A stretch of 64,000 nucleotides of DNA from Gigaspora rosea (GCA_003550325.1 QKWP01001118.1:22473-86472), one strand, 5' to 3'. Counted from the first letter of the stretch, positions 19,441 to 32,129 are shown. Notes: generated by a model from the letters alone, not told the origin. Made by a program: numbers and translations.

Positions 19441-22400
19441 TTGCAAATTCCATCTTTATTAATTATTAAAATATCATCAAGAAAACGATCGCTTTCATCT
19501 TTATTAAATAAAGAAGGTGTATCAAAACCACCACGAAAAAATACAAAACAAAGAAGAAAGGTTATATGTAATTGTGATAAGTACAATGGATCGCTTGTTG
19601 ATTATAGAACGAAGGTTGCTCATGAAAGTAGGATACAACAACCACCCAAAAGACAAAGTTCAGCATTATCGTCACAAGAACAAGAAGAAATAGGTGGTCC
19701 AAGTTCTTCACAAGATTTAATGAAGAAATTGAAGAAATTGAAGAAGTTATTGACACTCCAGTATCTGATGTGAACGAATATATTTTTAAGCCCAGAGTCA
19801 GAAATCCGGCGTTAAATAGGGTTATGTCTTTTAATGTTGATTACGAACATTCGGCAGGTGAAGAGTTTGGTTCAAATTCAGCAGGTGAAGAGTTTGGTTC
19901 ATATTCGGCAGCTGAAGATGAGTTTGATGAAACACTCGATGTGTATACCGAAGATGACAACTTTTCTGAAACTAGCACTGAATCTGATGAAAGTTCTGAT
20001 AATAGCGATAATGTTTTTGAAGTCTATTCTGCCTCCGATTTTGAAATGCCACGAGAACCCAAAAATGTACATAACGACAATTGATTTACATAGATACTTT
20101 TATGGATCATGAACTTCAAAATACAGTATAATATATCAGAAGGTGCAATTGAAGCACTTCTAAAGTTTATGAAGTTAGTACTAATTGTAGTTGGAGGTAT
20201 TGAATTTAACAACTTTCCTACATCCAAGTATAAAGTGAACAAAGCACTTGGATTGTCTGACGAATTTATTAGTTTTGTGTTATGTCCTAAATGTCATAAA
20301 CTATACAAGGAGGAAGAAGTGATAAAGTTTAAGCATAATAACCAGGTGTCGATTATGAGTTGTACCCATATAGAATTTCCTAATTCGAAAATTAGAAAAA
20401 ACAAGATTTGCGGCACCAATTTATCAACGCAATCTAAGTTGTTAGATGGAAAGATCGTAAATCGACCAGAGTTGATTTTTCCTTACAGCCCAATTAGACA
20501 CCAATTGGATAACATGTACCAGCGTCCAGGTTTTGAGAATAGTCTTCGGCATTGGGTAAATCGTTCAAGCTTCGATGATATTTTATGCGATATTTATGAT
20601 GGTGAAATTTGGAAAACCTTTAAAGATGAACCATTCGGCGAAGATTCGGCAAAGATTCGGCGATATTTTTCTGTAATGAAAAGGCGGATTCATATTTGGG
20701 ATTGATAGTAAACCTTGATTGGTTTCAACCATTCGATGGTGTATCGCATAGTACTGGTGTATTATATGCATCCATTGCGAATCTGCCACGAGACATTCGA
20801 TTTAAGCGTGAAAATATGTTAGTTTTAGGCATATTACCTGGGCTGGATGAAGTGAGTTTGCATAAAATAAACCATTATCTTTCCTCAGTTGTTGACGAAT
20901 TTGAGTCCCTTTGGCGTGGTGTGGCACTAAATTCAACAGCCAAGTTTTCAGAAAGAAGAACGATTTGTGCTACTTTGATACTAATTTCATGTGATATTCC
21001 AGCTGCTCGAAAGTTATGTGGGTATATATCGGCATTAGTATCATATCATCATTGTGAGAAAAGTGCTAATTACGTTAACAGACATTTTAATTTCGGCGGT
21101 ATGCAAAATATGGATGAATGGTTCATTCAAAAAGATTTAGCAGTACATCAGAAAAAGGCTCTTGAATAGAGACATTGTAGTTTTGATGCTGAAGAAACTG
21201 TTTTGTTAAAGACAATAAAGTTCGATGGTCAGAATTACTTCGTCTAAATTATTTAATCCTATTCATCATATTATTGTTGATCCTATGCATTGCCTTTTTT
21301 TGGGCATTGCTAAGTGGATTGTTAAGCGAATATAGATCGACAAAGGCATATTGACCCAAAATATGCTTACACAAATTCAATCTAAGGTGAATAGGATCCA
21401 AGTTCCATCAGATATCGGCTGAATTCCAGGGAATATGAGCAGTAGAGATGGATTTTCGAATTTTACAGCTGATCAGTGGCGAAATTTTTACAATTTATGC
21501 TACTGTTGTTCTCTGGGAACACCTTTCGAATGATGATCAGCAAATTTTAACACAATTTGTAAAAATTTGCCAGATCTTAGTATCCAGAATAATGGAGCGC
21601 GACCTAATGAATGAAGCTCACGAAAGGTTGATCAATTTGATAAACTTATAGAAAGAAAATATGGGCCTGAAAAAATTACTCCTAATCGACATCTTTCGCT
21701 AAATTTATGTGAATGTGCACAGGATTATGGTCCACTATATTCCTTTTGGTGTTTTTCATTCGAAAGGATGAAAGGGTCCTTGCCGAATAGCAATCGAAAA
21801 ATAGAACCTGAATTAATGCGAAGACTAATGAATGATAGTTGCATTGTTAGCTTAACAGTGCATCTGAAGTAGAAGGACTGGAATTGTTGCCAAATTGATC
21901 AGAAGTAGGGTCACTTTCTGATGCAAATTAGTTTTCTTCTGATAAAATGTGTAGGTTTTTATTTAATACATATAATATTCAAGAATCAGTTATTACTAGT
22001 TCAGAACAATTTCCTGGCGAGTTATTACCACCTCAATGGCAAAAGTTAATAATTCCTGCTGATTTATTGGACTTGCTAGTAGAATATTATACTGCGACTT
22101 ATGAAAATTTAAGTTTTAGAAAACCTTTTGCTGACAATCTTGATGACTCAATTATTATTCTTAACCGGGCGGACCAATATGGAAGATGCAGAATGGGATC
22201 AGAAATACTGTATTTGGTTCTGACATGTCTTCTTAGTATGTAAAAAGTTCGTTTGTTTTGACCCGGTTTGTGAATCAAGATGGAAGTATTGATTTGTATC
22301 CCGGACAAGTCCAATATTTCATTAATCATTCAGTAAATCTGCCGAATGGGTTTATTAAACACAAATTGGCATACATCAAATGGTATAAGCCTGTAGGTTC

Positions 22401-22617
22401 AGCGGCAACTCGATTTCATTTTAGCAGCAATGATGATGCCGAAACATGTAATGTCGAACTTTGGGACACTCAATTTTATCCGATTCGTCGTGAATGAATT
22501 ATTCTAGTACATAAAATTTTTAGTAGATTTATACCATTCAAGTATAAAATATCAGATAGACAAAATTCTCGAGAATATTTAGTTGTAATTCCTTTAAATC
22601 ATAAATTTAATATTTAA
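19441..22617 (+). pseudogene. tnp2-family (CACTA/Plavaka-like) transposase, broken
   Basis: Element-encoded DDE transposase. Order of recognisable parts: an N-terminal Cys/His stretch (CNCDKYNGSLVDYRT, about 19,570); an acidic Ser/Glu linker with a 13-residue duplication (about 19,850-20,080); CPKCHKLYKEEE plus a downstream Cys zinc-binding region (20,285-20,410); NLDWFQPFDGVSHSTG (about 20,708) with the first catalytic Asp; LVLGILPG; HHIIVDPMHCLFLGIAKW (about 21,265) with the second Asp; LCECAQDYGPLYSFWCFSFE (about 21,705) with the likely Glu; NSNRKIEPELMRRLM; and a C-terminal domain ending at TAA 22,615-22,617. Frameshifts (about 19,730, 20,690 and several between 21,170 and 21,950) and in-frame stops inactivate it. 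The three presumed catalytic acids survive. Original length would have been roughly 1,000 residues. Confidence 0.88.
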
Positions 22618-23040
22618 TATATTTAATCTAAATTTAGTAATTAATAATGCGATTTTTAAACTATTTTTACCGATTTTTTAATTACATTGACTTATATTGT
22701 TTACAATTGATTGCAATCATTCAAGTTCATATTAATAAAATCATATCAATATCCATCTTATTTAAAAATTTCTTTGATATATGCAAATTATATGTTTTAT
22801 TTGACGAAACTTATACGAATTGTTAAAATAGCCGAAAATTATACAATTAATATAATTTATAAAAACGATAAGATTCGGCTGCTGATTTTTTCTATTTTTG
22901 CTGATTTTTGCTGATTTTTATTTATAAAAATCGGTAAACAACTGGATATTATACCAAATTTGCTTTTTAAACATTTGGTTATAGCCGAATGTTAATTGAT
23001 TTCTCTCTTTTACTGCCGATTTGTATACGAACCTTGTAGT
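22618..23040. other. AT-rich 3' region of the transposase
   Basis: No gene. It contains short GCTGATTTTT repeats near 22,880-22,915. Confidence 0.5.
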
Positions 23041-23149
23041 GCCAAATTTTGATATTTCGACTAGTGATACTAACACTCTTGCCATAAAATTCTATCTTTA
23101 TGCGCTTTGTTTATTTACAAAATTTTAATTTCCTTTTTTACATGTTCGG

Positions 23150-23345
23150 AATCTATGTCGGGTTGATTCAGAATTGACGAAAATAAACGCATGCACAAAT
23201 TTTGACTATTCCAGATCAACCCAATTACCGATATTTACAACCGGTATTCCAGATCAACCCAATTACCGATATTCACGACCGGTATTCCAGATCAACCCGA
23301 TATAAATTGACATAAATAACTACCGGTATTCTGGATCAACCCGAC
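23150..23345. repeat. Decayed CGG-N6-CCG box cluster in the big transposon
   Basis: Counterpart (complement) of 1,993-2,158. The boxes read ATTCCAGATCAACCCAATTA or ATTCTGGATCAACCCGACAT. Most CpG positions have become TpG or CpA compared with the shorter element. Two ACCGGTATTCCAGATCAACC units are tandem. Confidence 0.7.
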
Positions 23346-23368
23346 ATATATTTGAATGTGCGAAAGAA

Positions 23369-24658
23369 AGCATGGGGGACATTCGATTCTGATGATTTAT
23401 GGATCTATATTACACGAGTATTTATATTGCATAGACTAGTAAAACCAGAACTTTGCGTATAAGCAAACTTATGAAAAAACTTGTATCGGTGCACTATTCC
23501 ACTAATTGAATAACTTCATAGCGAATGTCTCTATAGAAAATCATGTTGCATCATATTGCATTATGCCGTAATGAGGAGGTCTGTAATCAATAGAAATATT
23601 ATATACAGACAATAACAACGCTTACCGTAAATTACTGTGGAAAATACCCACTTGATTGGTACCCCCTTTGATTTAGACCAGGTCTATTTCAAGTTATTGC
23701 AATTTTATTAGCTGATTTGTAGAAAAAACCGTATAAACCTGTTTTGCTATTTTTAGTTTATAACACACCCGGGTATTTTACATAGTAATTTACGGTAGTA
23801 GAAGTTCAGTGATGTTCTAACTTGCCAGAATGTTTTTTTTTCTAGATCCTTTTTTAAATTCGAAAGTAGTTGAAGTTTAAGACATGTTGAACAAACCATA
23901 GCCAACGTAAAAGAAAGAAAATTACTATGTTATATTTATTCTACGATTCTTATTATCACGAAGTTTCTTTTTTTTTAGTCCAGGTAATGCTTTGCTTAAT
24001 TATTTAAGCTACAACAGTTATTTGCAATTGTTTCTTTTGTTGTTTTTTCTTCAATATATTTGATTTCGTGAGTTTTTTTTGTTTAGTCGTCCAATTCACT
24101 GACTATTATTATCGTTTTATATTTAGGCCTCTTTGCTAAAACCAAGATGTTAAGTAGAAATAGGAATTCGATTATTGTATTAAAAACTTCTAAAATTAAA
24201 GATTGATTTTTTTAGTCAAATATGTCACTTACTACTAAGCCAAAACTACAAAACTATATTTAAAATGTTGACTGGCCTGCATATAAGTCTATATTATTTT
24301 ATTATGTGTATATTACTTAATAGTATGTATAAGTATTTCGATAGTCTATTTAATAAAAATTTTTATTATTAAAGATCATTTAACAACTAGAATAACGAGG
24401 TTTAGGTGTGTAGACTTGATTGATTTGCTAGTGATTGTAATGTGCACACTAAAATAACGTTATTTAGAGTGTTGTCGTGTTAGCTAGTACCCGGATATAA
24501 AAGGTTTCTTCAAAATTCTTAGAATTCGAGAATATTCACCACGTTCAATGATTGTCTAATCAATAGTGTGTCATGTGCATTGGGAGGTTACTGCTGATTG
24601 GCTGATTTCCACATGATAAACCTGATCTTTTCCAAAATTTGAGAAAGTCCCCCATGCT
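23369..24658. mobile_element. 1.29 kb nested element with 12-bp ends and 9-bp target duplication
   Basis: Ends AGCATGGGGGAC and GTCCCCCATGCT. GCGAAAGAA occurs on both sides (23,360-23,368 and 24,659-24,667). The empty site GCGAAAGAAG is present in the 1,586-2,847 element (complement, about 1,990-2,000). A 9-bp duplication suggests a Mutator-like mobiliser. The interior is AT-rich with no convincing open frame and contains a further MITE at 23,623-23,797. Confidence 0.85.
23623..23797. mobile_element. MITE with TACCGTAAATTACT ends, third nesting level
   Basis: TACCGTAAATTACTGTGG pairs with CATAGTAATTTACGGTA. Both ends run into GGGTATTTT-type sequence. It is related to the element at 7,402-7,670 and sits inside the 23,369-24,658 insert. 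Confidence 0.65.
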
Positions 24659-24979
24659 GCGAAAGAAGAAAAAAGAAAAAAGCCAATGAAACCTTATAAT
24701 GAAATATCATTTTTTTGAAGCAATTTAAGGTTTAGTGTATCTAAAGATCATTATATAGAAGCTTGTTGTTTAATTATTGGCTGAATCGGTTGCCAATGTT
24801 TCATCAATCGTTAGAGGCTTCGTCAAGGTTTCGTCAATACGTCATAGGTTTCGTCAATTCGTCATAGGTTTCGTTAATCGTTGGGGTTTCACCAATCATC
24901 AAGATTTCGTCATGATGAAACTATGATGACATCATTCATCATCGCAAAAATAATTTCGTCAGGCATCATTATTTTCCAC

Positions 24980-25890
24980 ATGCATGACATGCATGACCAA
25001 CTTCTTTTAGATATCAAATGTGATAATATTCCTTGTAGCTATATGCTCGATAAATATTACGTTGTAACGGTGGACTTTATAGAATGACTTTTTCAAATTA
25101 AAAAAGGATCATATTCGAATTATTTGAAACCCTGAATTCGATGATTTTTTATATTTTATTTCTTTATTCTTTATAATTTTACAAAAGTTTGATCACATCA
25201 TTTTATCATATGAAATTCAGGTGAGAAAAAAAGTTAGTCACATTAAGAGTGGCTATGTTTAGAGCTGTGAAAGGAGAAGTATTATATCTTTTTCTAGTAA
25301 GATGATACAAGTCAGCAGATTCTTCAAAATTTTTAAATGCTTCATATTTCCATTTTGATTTAAATTCTTATTCTAATTTTCTTTTCAGCGGGAATTCAAA
25401 TGTTTACTTTGGACTTTCACATTTATCAGCACAGCGTTTACATAGCCCCACCTGATTTATCTTTATGATTTCTTCGTTTTCAGAATTTCAACGTAACAAA
25501 TGAGATTCCTGCAGTTTGTCAGGACATTCTTATCTAAATCAATTACCCGAGTAACTTATTTATAACGTAAATTACTGTAAAAGCCATTCCTGATTTCAAA
25601 AGAAAGTCTATGTTAACTGACAATCAAAATGATCAGTAATGCCAGAAAATTCACTTAGAAATGAGGATTTCGTTATTTAATATCTGTGTTTCTAAGTAAC
25701 GAATATGAAAAAATACAGTAGTTGAATAAAAAGAATGATCAAGGTGTGTTTAATGTGAATTTAAACTTTAAAAAACTTTAAGCTGTTGACCTATCATATA
25801 CTTTAACAATTCTAATACATATATTACACTAGTATTGTGTAGAAATTATTAAGTAGATATAATATGGTTTTAGTATAGATAAAAATGTGT
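24980..25890. other. AT-rich region, no gene recognised
   Basis: Starts with a few bases of resumed unit A sequence (ATGCATGACATG). A plus-strand open frame at 24,881-25,087 crosses the transposon end and is not a gene. Nothing else is identified. Confidence 0.5.
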
Positions 25891-26110
25891 AGTATTAAAT
25901 GTGACAGATTAAAATGAAATATGTGTAGTATAAAAAATGACATGCCATCGAAAAATAAATTTATTGGGGCGCATTTTTTATGGTTAGGGGTTAAAGGTTA
26001 GTTTTGGAGTAGAGGTTATATTAAACAAGTATAAGTAGGTTTTGGAAGATTAAATAGGAACCCGCATTTCATTTTAATCTAATTTCTTATGGCCTGCGAC
26101 ATTAAATACT
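25891..26110. repeat. Foldback repeat
   Basis: AGTATTAAATGTGACAG...TTAAAATGAAAT at the left pairs with ATTTCATTTTAA...GACATTAAATACT at the right. The centre has TTAGGGGTTAAAGGTTAG. Probably a MITE. The target duplication is not clear. Confidence 0.5.
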
Positions 26111-26141
26111 GAAATAGACTGAAGATTGTGACGTGATAATT

Positions 26142-26430
26142 GACATATTGGCTGATTTTGATTTTGGACCTTTTTTTGGATAAAAAGTTGCACGAAACCA
26201 TTGCTCTTAAACAACCTTGAAAAAGTGACAAATGAAGCACTTACACAATTAGTAAAAGAGTTTTTTTAGCACCTAGAAAGATAAAAAACAAAAAAATTTA
26301 ATAAACAGTTTATGTTAAGAATTAAAAGAAGTACTTATACATAGTCGTGTGGTTTAGGATAAGTTGTTCATTGTTTGTTTAGTTTGGTAACTATCAATAG
26401 TAAATTCTGAAGCCAAATTTCAAAAGATGT
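26142..26430. mobile_element. Truncated copy of the CATATCGGCGGATCGGCGTAA-type element
   Basis: The left end, CATATTGGCTGATTTTG, is a decayed version of the end at 39,333. The interior (TTGCAC... through TTGGTAACTATCAA...) aligns with 39,350-39,610. The right part is lost where the 26,436-27,082 element starts. Confidence 0.55.
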
Positions 26431-26435
26431 CCTTT

Positions 26436-27082
26436 CCCTATAAAAAAGTGGTCCGGGATGTGGTACGCGTTGTGTCTGGAATCCACGGAATGGCACAGTT
26501 GGAGTGGTACATATAGATCTGTTGACGGAATATCACGGTAAAAAGTGGTACGGGGAGGTGGCACGTTATGACACATCATACGTAATAGCACTTTCATTTC
26601 ACGGAATGATACGTGTTGAAGGTGGTACGTGTTGGCTCATTTCACGAAGAGCGAAAGATCAATATACTATTTTTTTTAAAAAAAATTGCGATATCTCATA
26701 ATTTCACTAATGAAACTGCTCTGGGTGTCTTAACAAAAAAAATTCCTTGCAAAATTTTGATACATGAGCAGTTGTTAAGTTTGTTTATATTGTATTGATT
26801 GTTGATGTAAATTTATGTAATCTACTTGTATGTATATTTTTTTTTATCACATGTTAATTCATGTTAATTACCTGGCCAAATCTTGTGCTATTTGGACAAG
26901 TAAAGTGTTGCAAAACCTGAGTCATTAACGGTCCATTTGGTATGAGCATACGGTCCACCACTTGCCAAAAATCCGTGCTAATCCAAGCCTCCTACGTACC
27001 AAATATGGGTTTAATCTGTGCCACCAAAACCCGTGCCTTTACTCCCCAACCCGTACCTTTACGGTCCATTTTTCTTATAGGG
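26436..27082. mobile_element. About 0.65 kb element with CTATAAGAAAA-type ends
   Basis: CCCTATAAAAAAGTGG at the left and TTTTTCTTATAGGG at the right. Subterminal regions are studded with GTGGTACG / CGTACC units. A second member, with the same order of features and the shared inner segment AATTTCACTAATGAAAC, lies at 61,448-62,071. Non-coding; class unknown. Confidence 0.65.
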
Positions 27083-27312
27083 CTTTAGAAAGAAATAATA
27101 AAATATATTCTCTATTCGAAGATATAATTAAATATAATTAAATAAAGGATAATTAATTAGGAATAGTATGTACATTTCGCTAGTAAAGTTTCGTCTGCAT
27201 AATATGAATTTGTTCTTATACTTATTTTGCACGTAATAGCAGGCCGGGCATTAATTCTGATTTTTACCTTTTTAAAAAAAATTAACAATATTACCAGACA
27301 TATTGCCTTGTG

Positions 27313-27625
27313 TAGTGTTCCGCAAAAGATCCGGGTCCGGGTCCAGTCCGGTCCGTATACCAGACCAAATCCAGATCTTTATTAAGATCCACCCGGTCTG
27401 GTCTGAAAAATAAGCTAGCTTTCTGTTTGATCAAAAATGTTCATAACGTAGCTAAAAAAAGTGACATAAAAAGACGAGCAGAGTCATCAAAGAGATATGG
27501 AGGGCAATATTTTTTCTAGAGAGGTTTTTTTTAGAGACGGACCGGATCCGGATCCATAACTTGGATTCCGGACCGGACCCGAATCTTTAAAAATACCCAC
27601 CCAGTCCGGTTTATACGGAACACTA
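27313..27625. mobile_element. hAT-like MITE with CGG/CCG-rich arms
   Basis: Ends TAGTGTTCCG and CGGAACACTA. The arms are rich in GGTCCGGGTCCAG / CCGGACCGGACCC. The flanking 8-mers GCCTTGTG and CCCGTGTG match at 6/8. No coding sequence. Confidence 0.65.
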
Positions 27626-27899
27626 CCCGTGTGCGTCCCAAAATACTGTATCTCATACCTACCTTATATAACATAATGCTCAAAGCAGGCCCATATAAAA
27701 AGATTAGCAGTCATTCTGCTGCGTATATTTGCTGAGTGGCTTTGAAAAAAACACAAGTATAGAGACAAAGTAACTAAAAGACTCACAAACACTAAAAACA
27801 AGGGTGGCTGCCCTTATTGCAAGAAAATGCAAGTTACATCACCTAGAAGATATAGGTAAAAAAACCAGAATGGAATATGATACTAGTTAAAAAAATAAA

Positions 27900-30800
27900 G
27901 AAAACAGTCTTGAAATACAAGTTTTGACTTACATGAATAGATGCACTTCTTCCTATACAGAAACCTCCAACATATCAGCCTCTATGGCAACAGACTGGCT
28001 TGGCTTATTAGAACAAGAAACTTTGGCAAAAGACACATATGCCTTAGATGAAAACTCAGACCACTTATTCAACATTCTCCCCAGGTTAATATTAACAACC
28101 GTGCTTTGATCTTTGATGTTCAACAGCTAAAAAACATCTTCACAAATGAAATTGTCACTGCACTATACGTTAAATTGGGCTCAGATATTATTGGAGCCAA
28201 GGCTCATTTTTTTAAAGACACTTGTCACTACCTCAAAATAGTATTTGTAAATGATCAAAAGATAAAAAAAAGATTCAAAAGAATGGATTACAATTTTTTA
28301 ACAAACCTTATTTAGCTTTATATTATCTAGAACTAATCAATATACTCTATTAATAAAAACTCAGAGGAGTTCTAATAACAGATGCAGTGTTAGTTATAAC
28401 AAATAAGAAAGAATTCAAAAGCATTGGTTCTATAATGGCAATTATATGAAGGCCCCATTAATCAGATTAATAAGTTGTTATTTTGATACAATGGAAGAGT
28501 CAGATCTTATAAAAGAATTCCAAGGTTTGTGAATATATTAGAGCAAAAAGTAGTTACAGAAGGAAAAGAATCTCCAAAGTTTGTTATTTTTGTAATGCTG
28601 TAGATCATCAAAAAAGGGACTATGAACAACTAAAGTAGGCTAATAGATTGTATTAACAGTGTTACTAACCAGTTGGGAGATATCAGACCCACTGGTAGAG
28701 CTATCAGGATAGTAAACGATATTTATGAGTTAACAGCAGAGAAATCCAAAGAGAGAATTACAAAAGAGTTAGGGTGCTTTGGCATAAAAGGAGTTGAATT
28801 GGGTGTAAGGATTAAAAAGGGATGAATTGGTATATAATTAAATAGAGGGTTATCTAACGATATTAATCGTTAGTTAGCAGAAACAATCAAACAATACAGC
28901 AGTTGATTAAATTTATTTATCTATAGTCTTAAACATATTATCAGTAAAACAATCAAATATTGGAGTATCAATATATATGTATCAGCAGCAGTGTCAAATA
29001 ATCAAATAATAAATAAAACAATTAAACAAACAGCAGCGTAATGCTAGCAAGCAGTATTGAGAATTTGATAATAAAATAATGGGATATAAGTTGCCTTCGA
29101 CTTTGAAATACCTACTAACTTATATAGGGTCAAGGTTTTATTAAACAAAGGTTCAGATCGAAGTCTGAAGTCTGTATTGAAGGTAGAATTTGAGCCTTTA
29201 AATACATGTTTTCAGATACATAAATTGATTATAGTACTCTATTCAAGAAAACTTTTACCCGAGTTCAACTTATTTTCAGAATTATTCGATTCTTTTCAAC
29301 ATCAATCCTTTTATTAATCATATTAATTTCAACTACACCTTTGCCTTATTTAAAAGTTCTGTCCATGAAAAAGAATTTTTGAAATGTATCAGCAGATTCC
29401 TGAAAATATTTGAATGCTTTGGGGCATCCAAGATAGGCTAAATAATCAAGTGTTGCCATGAGACACATACTGAAGACTTCTTATTCAAGCACATTGGTGT
29501 AAACGGAGGCTGGAATAGTAACAGTTGACCCATCTTCTGATCAATTATCATATCTATAAAAGACTTCAATCCAATCTTTAGTATAATGTCCCAATATAGT
29601 AATAAGAAATGATATGTATATGTATAACAAAATAGGAATAACAGATAAATATATATAGTAACAAATAAAGAAATGATAAAGATATTTGTATGTCAATTGG
29701 TTATTGATTAAAGCGATGATTGGAGTTTATGGTTCAAGAGTTCAGAGTGATCAATATAATTTAATCACAGGATACTGATATAGCTTTTGGGAAAGAAAAT
29801 TTTTAATTTTTCAAGTGTAACAACAGTATAAAGAATTTAAAGAAAGTAGAAAAATAAATTTGCCTCAATAGTGTCCACAGACAATATACAAACTTTGAAT
29901 ACCAACAAGCAGAATAAGAGGCCTCAATATCCAGTTTACAAAATTTAACAGTAAGAGATCAAAATGTAACTATAGTAAAAGCTAGTCATACTGTAGAACT
30001 AGAGATTGTACAAACCAGAACATATAATAAAAATACAAAGCCAATTTAGTAATCTACTTCTAAAGTTACTATATCTAAAGAATCCTGTTTAGTTACAGAA
30101 ATTCTTTATTGAATAAGAAAAAGCATATTCTACTTTTTACCCTTACAAGTAAAAATAATCAATCATATGAATGCAAAATTCCTAGTAGAAAAACATCAAC
30201 AGTTATTATTGATTGATTTATTGAAGTCAAAGGCTTCAAAAAATAAGAACAAAGTAGATTTAGGAGTAAGAAAGCATAACTCTAAACCCTATACCTATGA
30301 CCAATAAGCATATTATCTAAATCATGATATTACTACAAGGGAAGTTTACTTTGCTAGCAACTGGATCAGGAACTAGATAGGCAGTAAAAGATGAATGCTC
30401 TACAAGATACTCTTTAACAGATATAAGTATAGAAAAGAATTCTTAGCCACATTCAAAATTAGAGATTCTAAAACTCTATCAGAAAAGATTTATTTAAAAT
30501 TTTACAATTTATAAGAAATTAGTATAAACCCTATGTTATGAAGCAAAAATAGACTTGCTGCAGCAAAAAAGATTACAGAAAACCTACCGAAAGGTTCTCA
30601 AGCAGATAATAATACACTAATAAAAGAGATAAGTATAGAGAAAAATACAAGCACAATAAGGGCTATGTCATTAATCACTGATTATTTTTTATTAGAGGCC
30701 TACCCCTTCTCCTTCTTTAAAATATATATAGTTAGGTTTCTTATATATAATTTCATTTCTTTTTTGTTGTACAGATATTCAAATAGTATCTGGATCGTTC

Positions 30801-31440
30801 GGCTGATAGATAATTCGATAGATAATTAATAGTCTTCTTACTCTACTCCCCCTAAAAAATCACCTAATTTTGTCACTCCCCTAAGTGATTTATTCAATAA
30901 TAAGGCTCCAGGAACAGATGGTATAATATAAAGTCTACAAGAATAATGTTTTACTGATTCTCAAAAATCTAAACACAAGTACTATTTTAAACTTTTGGTA
31001 CAAGAGTATAATTATTCTAATCCCAAAAAAATCTGAAGTCCCTAAAGATATTAGTAGCTAGAAACCTATTTTTTTGTTATAGTTAAATAGCTAAAAATAT
31101 CTGTACAGCTACTATAGATGAATACTAGCATGGGTTCATAAAAGAAAAACATATTATTGATGCTGCATTAAATACAAGACTGGCTAGTTTTATCTAATTA
31201 ATTATTGAAATATGAAGCAGCTACTAATGCTAAAATGAACAAAATAAATCCAAATTACTTTTATTAACAAATCAGGTAATTAATATAAATTTACCAAAAG
31301 AAGATAATTTTTCAAAATTGGCAGAAAATGTAACTATCAGAATTTTAGGTTTTGAGATTAATAGCATAGGGCAATCAAAAAAAGAACTCTGGGATTGGGT
31401 TACTAAAAAAATAAAAAATTAATAGAGACTAGAGAAGTAG
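27900..31440 (+). pseudogene. LINE-type retrotransposon relic (reverse transcriptase)
   Basis: A long stretch with coding flavour but many stops. The clearest parts lie at about 30,870-31,420. One is LSDLFNNKAPGTDGI, the reverse-transcriptase motif in which non-LTR enzymes have NKAPGPDGI. Others are an IILIPKKSEVPKDISS segment, GFIKEKHIIDAALNTR, and SKLLLLTN followed by VTIRILGFEINSIGQSKKEL. Two short open frames at 27,924-28,109 and 28,106-28,315 may belong to its 5' part. I found no intact endonuclease domain or 3' poly(A) end. The boundaries are approximate. Confidence 0.6.
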
Positions 31441-31519
31441 AAGTTTATATTTCAAAAAAAGAATTTTAAAGCAAAGTTTTTGCTTTTTTTAAAGCTTGGT
31501 TTAGCTCATATATCCTCTT

Positions 31520-31880
31520 ACTGTATTTACTCAAAATAACACAAACCTGTATGTTATTCGAGGGGATACATGTTATTTTGAGTATGCGCATGGACATTAT
31601 TTTGGGGTAAAGGTCTAATTTCTAAAAAATAGTGCATTATATATATGTGATACATAAAAAACCTGTATTTCTTAATTTTATATATAGCCTTTTTTTGACT
31701 AAAAAAATTCATATTTCTGCTTGTTATTTGAATTTGTTATTTTAGCAGATTATTAATTCAGCATTTGGAGTGTGAGTTATATTGGGACACACATGGGCAT
31801 TATTTCAAGACAACATGCTATTTTAAGAAAATGCTATTTTCGAAATAATGCCCATGTGCGTTTATTTCGTGTAAATACAG
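31520..31880. mobile_element. MITE with CTGTATTTAC...GTAAATACAG ends
   Basis: CTGTATTTACTCAAAATAAC faces TTTATTTCGTGTAAATACAG. An inner hairpin pairs ATGGGCATTATTTC with GAAATAATGCCCAT (about 31,796-31,856). The ends resemble the intronic MITE at 10,022-10,133. No clear target duplication. Confidence 0.55.
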
Positions 31881-32129
31881 CACCAAATAGAATTAATAAG
31901 AAATGGATTAAAAATAATTTGAAGCTACTTTCCAGATATGCCATAATAATAATAGACTAATGCTCCAGTGCTTAATGATATGTTAGATGCAAAGTTGACC
32001 TCAATTTGGCAAAATTGCTATCTAGTGATGTGTTCTGAACAACAATAAAAGGCAAGTATAGATATATAAAAGAAAGCAAATAAAGATCTATAACTTTTTC
32101 GATTAGACAAAAATATTTATACAATAATC

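Larger units (their letters stand above)
14400..24971. mobile_element. 10.6 kb tnp2/Plavaka-like DNA transposon (degraded, autonomous type)
   Basis: Termini TAATGATGCCTGACGA and its inverse. The flanks are TTTGCCAC (14,392-14,399) and TTTTCCAC (24,972-24,979), 7/8 matching. The paralogous empty site in unit B (TTTGCCAC at 44,842-44,849, followed by ATTCATGACATG) matches the joined flanks. Inside are subterminal 20-bp arrays, a minus-strand coiled-coil gene (15,025-18,198) and a plus-strand tnp2-type transposase (19,441-22,617), both broken. Nested insertions are at 15,313-15,604 and 23,369-24,658. The 1,586-2,847 element is an internally deleted relative. Confidence 0.9.
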
